Assembly (NCBI GenBank): GCA_942492125.1
Contig: CALODM010000009.1
Location: forward strand, 124,001 to 188,000
Length of the DNA: 64,000 nucleotides
Direction of reading: 5' to 3'
Source: BCD1 sp942492125
GTDB lineage: Bacteria; Bacteroidota; Bacteroidia; Chitinophagales; Saprospiraceae
Shown here: one piece after another, positions 61,509 to 64,000 of the stretch
How the letters are laid out: each line of letters opens with the position of its first letter
Position numbering within the stretch: the first letter of the stretch is position 1
Notes under the pieces: model-generated
What the model was told of the DNA's origin: nothing
What the model saw: the letters and a program-made list of their open reading frames with translations, nothing else
Databases searched by the model: none
Program-made: the position numbers and the translations under genes

Positions 61509-63071
61509 TTATTGGTACAACTCTATTTCCACTCTTCTGTTGAGTTGTCGCCCTTCAGCAGTTTTATTACTGGCAACAGGCGCGCGCTCTCCATACCCAT
61601 AGTAGGAAATCCGCGATGCCGAAATTCCTTTTTCTATCAGGTAATGATAACAATTTTTGGCGCGTTTTCTGGAAACGTACTTATTTTGTTCTCTTTCACC
61701 GGCACTATCGGTATATCCTTTGAGCTTTAGCTTGAAATCAGGGTATTGTATTAGGAATTCTGCTACCTGATTTAAATGATAAAAAGCAACTGGATCGTAT
61801 TTTCCTGTTTCGAAGTAGATGTGTTTCCCATTCAGGTCTTCCGCTATTTGCCGGGCTGTAAGCTCAGGAGGGCATCCATTGTATTCATAAAGGCCAAATT
61901 TTTCCGGGCACTTATCCTTGGCATCCTGAACGCCATCTCCGTCGGAATCAGGGCATCCGCTAAAAATGGCAATTCCGAAAACTTCCGGACACGCATCATT
62001 CTCATCCAGGATACCATCCCCGTCCGTATCAATTTCCGGACATCCCAGTAATTCTTTTGGCCCCGCCTTGAAGGGGCATTTGTCTTTGGTATCGTCTATA
62101 CCGTCTCCATCGGAATCTTTATAGGGGCAACCGTTATTCAATGGAGAACCTGCTTCCACAGGGCAGCGATCCATCTTGTCTGTTATACCATCTCCATCGG
62201 AATCCGGGCACCCAAATAATTCCGCAGTTCCAGGCTCCAAAGGACATTCATCTATTTGGTCTTCAATACCATCACTGTCGCTGTCCGGGCATCCTTCCAA
62301 AACTTCCAGTCCGGGGACCTGGGGACATCGATCTGTTTTATTGGCAATGCCGTCCCCGTCATCATCCCTCCGGCTTATACGGTAAGCAAGTGCCAGGGTT
62401 GCCGAACCATACCAGTCGTCCCGCTCAGGGTTGGCTGAAGCGCTGATCCCATCCAGGTGATCTGAAAAAGGCACCCTGAGGCCGGCAGAAGCGTTGATAT
62501 ATAAATTAGAAACCAGGCGCAGGTTAAATCCCAGCCCTCCTGTAAATCCAAAGAGTCCACCGCCGAAATCCGTAGATTGATCCGTAATGATGCCTTCTTT
62601 ATTCCCATCCAGTTTGTTGCGTTCAAAATTGGCCTCGGGTTGAATAAAAAAAACGGCAGGGCCCAAAAAAATCGTTGGCGAAAATCGTTGCAGGTTACTG
62701 GATTTAAAAGGATCCCATTCGGTGGTAAGGGCTATCTCAACAACCTGGGTATTGAAGTAAAACCCACGGTTGAGCCTGTCGGTTTGTTCCGGATAAAGGT
62801 AATCGTCTCCGGAAAGGGATGTAGAAATTATGCTGGTCTTCAGTGAAAAAAATGGCGCCCATTCTTTTTTCACAAAAAAGCCGAGAGCCGGATTGGCGGG
62901 TTTAAGTGCAAAATTGCTGGAAGCAATATCTCCAAAATAGGTGGTTGCTCCTCCGGAAATACCCAATTCCCAGTGATTGTTCTGCCCGGCAGACAAAAAA
63001 GGAACCAGGCAAATGCACAGAACGAAAAACAGCTTTTTCAGGGAGTGAAATATGAATGACTTTTGCCCCAC
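61509..63071 (-). CDS. OmpA-family protein with thrombospondin type 3 repeats
   Basis: The 520-residue protein has a signal peptide (cleaved near LSAGQ). Residues about 30-230 form an outer-membrane barrel-like domain (GISGGATTYFGD, GFTGGLGFNLRLVSN). Then come about six TSP3-type Ca2+-binding repeats of D-x-D-x-D-G-I (DDDGDGIANKTDRCP, DSDSDGIEDQIDECP, DSDGDGITDKMDRCP and similar). The last 110 residues are an OmpA C-terminal peptidoglycan-binding domain (YFETGKYDPVAFYHLNQVA, LKGYTDSAGEREQN, LNRRVEIEL) with the conserved Asp and Arg. It anchors the outer membrane to peptidoglycan. Its stop lies 57 bases from the start of the 569-residue protein's gene. Confidence 0.93.
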   Translation of the reverse strand: MGQKSFIFHSLKKLFFVLCICLVPFLSAGQNNHWELGISGGATTYFGDIASSNFALKPANPALGFFVKKEWAPFFSLKTSIISTSLSGDDYLYPEQTDRLNRGFYFNTQVVEIALTTEWDPFKSSNLQRFSPTIFLGPAVFFIQPEANFERNKLDGNKEGIITDQSTDFGGGLFGFTGGLGFNLRLVSNLYINASAGLRVPFSDHLDGISASANPERDDWYGSATLALAYRISRRDDDGDGIANKTDRCPQVPGLEVLEGCPDSDSDGIEDQIDECPLEPGTAELFGCPDSDGDGITDKMDRCPVEAGSPLNNGCPYKDSDGDGIDDTKDKCPFKAGPKELLGCPEIDTDGDGILDENDACPEVFGIAIFSGCPDSDGDGVQDAKDKCPEKFGLYEYNGCPPELTARQIAEDLNGKHIYFETGKYDPVAFYHLNQVAEFLIQYPDFKLKLKGYTDSAGEREQNKYVSRKRAKNCYHYLIEKGISASRISYYGYGERAPVASNKTAEGRQLNRRVEIELYQ

Positions 63072-63168
63072 AAATAGTTTTGCTTTGGTAATTTTTTAGA
63101 CAAAACTAAACCATCCTGTATTAAATTGTACTAAAACAACCAAATAATCCGAGGAGACAGACAGAGAA

Positions 63169-63510
63169 TTACTGTTGTTTGAGTAATTCGATTTCTCTTT
63201 CTCTGTTTTTGATTACTTGTTTAAGCTTTTCATTTTCTTTTTCAAGCTCGTTTACTCTTTTTTGCAGTCTGTCAATTTCTGCTGTTTCACGCGTATTACT
63301 GTCGGATTTTTTGGTTTCGCTGTCCCTTTTAACAGACGTTGTTCCTTCGTCATTACTTTCCTCAGCCAGGTCAATGCCAACCAGTTTTTTAAGGTTGGTC
63401 AAACCATTTTCTCCATTATAATAAGATGCTCCGAAATAGGCAAGGGGAATAATGATAACCATTGCAAAAAAGAAGCGCGCAAATCCGGTAAGTTTAAATT
63501 TTGAAGCCAT
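63169..63510 (-). CDS. Small membrane-anchored coiled-coil protein
   Basis: The 113-residue protein has one membrane segment near the N-terminus (FARFFFAMVIIIPLAYFGASYY, about 11-31), a polar linker rich in Ser, Asp and Lys (about 50-75), and a heptad-patterned coiled coil to the end (IDRLQKRVNELEKENEKLKQVI). The positive N-terminus suggests an N-in orientation with the coil in the periplasm. It is 97 bases upstream of the OmpA gene on the same strand. No family recognised. Confidence 0.7.
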   Translation of the reverse strand: MASKFKLTGFARFFFAMVIIIPLAYFGASYYNGENGLTNLKKLVGIDLAEESNDEGTTSVKRDSETKKSDSNTRETAEIDRLQKRVNELEKENEKLKQVIKNREREIELLKQQ

Positions 63511-63784
63511 GAAATTTTATGTTTATTGCAAATATAATCAGCGTGAGGGACTTTTGAATTCAAAATTCTACCTGCTTATATATTTCAGCGATGAAATGAG
63601 GTTGGTATAAGTATTACACCATTTTTGGCAGGCGTTTTATGTCAAATAGCAGATAAATACCCGGCGGAACTGTTAAGAAAAACAGGAATATTTATAGCAT
63701 GTTGTATATTGGCCCGCAATATGGTCGATTCCAATACAGGAATCGGTTTGGGAAAACAATAATTTAGCATATAAATCATAAAAA

Positions 63785-64000
63785 ATGAAGCAACTACTTG
63801 TATTGTGTATTGGCCTGTTTTTGAGTACGACTATGTGGGCACAGCTGGAATTGCCACAAAAAAGTCCGAAGGCGTCGACTTCTTTTATCATCGGCTTGAC
63901 CAAGGTTACCATTGCGTACAGCAGCCCGGCGGTAAAGGAGAGGAATTGCGTGGGAGGCCTTATACCGTTTGACGAGGTTTGGAGAGCCGGAGCCAATGAA
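63785..64000 (+). CDS. Partial DUF2911-domain protein, first 72 residues
   Basis: The gene starts at 63785 and runs off the right edge. It begins with a signal peptide (MKQLLVLCIGLFLSTTMWAQ). The mature part has KVTIAYSSPAVKERN and GGLIPFDEVWRAGANE, which match the start of the DUF2911 domain (V-T-I-x-Y-S-x-P-x-V-K-x-R ... GLxPxxxVWRxGANE). DUF2911 proteins are exported and of unknown function. A short inverted repeat (63726-63745, CGATTCC/GGAATCG) lies in its leader. Confidence 0.85.
   Translation, partial: MKQLLVLCIGLFLSTTMWAQLELPQKSPKASTSFIIGLTKVTIAYSSPAVKERNCVGGLIPFDEVWRAGANE

Overview
The window is chromosomal DNA from a member of the Bacteroidota. Supporting signs are two secreted proteins with type IX secretion (T9SS) C-terminal sorting tails, a TonB-dependent receptor with a carboxypeptidase-regulatory-like N-terminus, promoters of the TAnnTTTG type, an almost complete lack of Shine-Dalgarno sequences, LytTR and Hpt signalling proteins, and S46 and S9 dipeptidyl peptidases. 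The style (CHAT proteins, long BNR proteins, T9SS GH13 enzyme) would fit the Saprospiria, but genus cannot be read from the sequence. Base composition looks even, and I see no prophage, IS element, CRISPR array or rRNA.

Layout. 1-3.2 kb: a partial lipoprotein and a barrel-like protein (minus), a frameshifted endonuclease/exonuclease/phosphatase gene, the 3' stub of a response-regulator receiver domain ending at a 57-bp inverted repeat, then an Hpt protein and a LytTR response regulator. 3.3-8.6 kb: ABM-fold monooxygenase, GH20 hexosaminidase, PQQ-type propeller lipoprotein, MORN protein. 8.9-12.5 kb: a very large secreted GH13 enzyme. 13.2-15 kb: Dabb lipoprotein and a one-PDZ HtrA protease. 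15.3-20.3 kb: rimP-nusA-infB with a promoter and attenuator-like hairpin before rimP. 20.5-23.1 kb: cysC-cysD (no cysN) and a TraB/GumN protein. 23.3-26.9 kb: a CHAT peptidase with a CBS-like N-terminus followed by a large alpha/beta-hydrolase, the best candidate for an undescribed two-gene system. 27.1-32.4 kb: a T9SS repeat protein and a BNR/sortilin-like protein.

32.5-50.6 kb is almost entirely minus strand: cation/proton antiporter with RCK domain, rlmB, small envelope proteins including a lipoprotein with a TonB C-terminal domain, an SDR, a DPP-IV-like peptidase, a barrel protein, a TonB-dependent receptor with its HMA partner, then housekeeping genes asnS, purA, fur and the RelA/SpoT homologue. 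50.9-58.1 kb is plus strand: tRNA-Leu(UAG) followed by degenerate tandem copies of its 3' end, trigger factor, clpP, clpX, truA, a small HMA protein and an S46 peptidase. 58.3-64 kb: an APC permease, a 569-residue protein with a nucleoside-phosphorylase-like C-terminal half, an OmpA/TSP3 protein, a coiled-coil membrane protein, and the start of a DUF2911 gene that runs off the end.

Working together: tig-clpP-clpX is the conserved protein folding and degradation block; rimP-nusA-infB couples ribosome maturation, transcription and translation initiation; the DPP-IV-like and S46 peptidases plus the APC permease point to peptide and amino acid use; GH13 and GH20 point to polysaccharide degradation outside the inner membrane.
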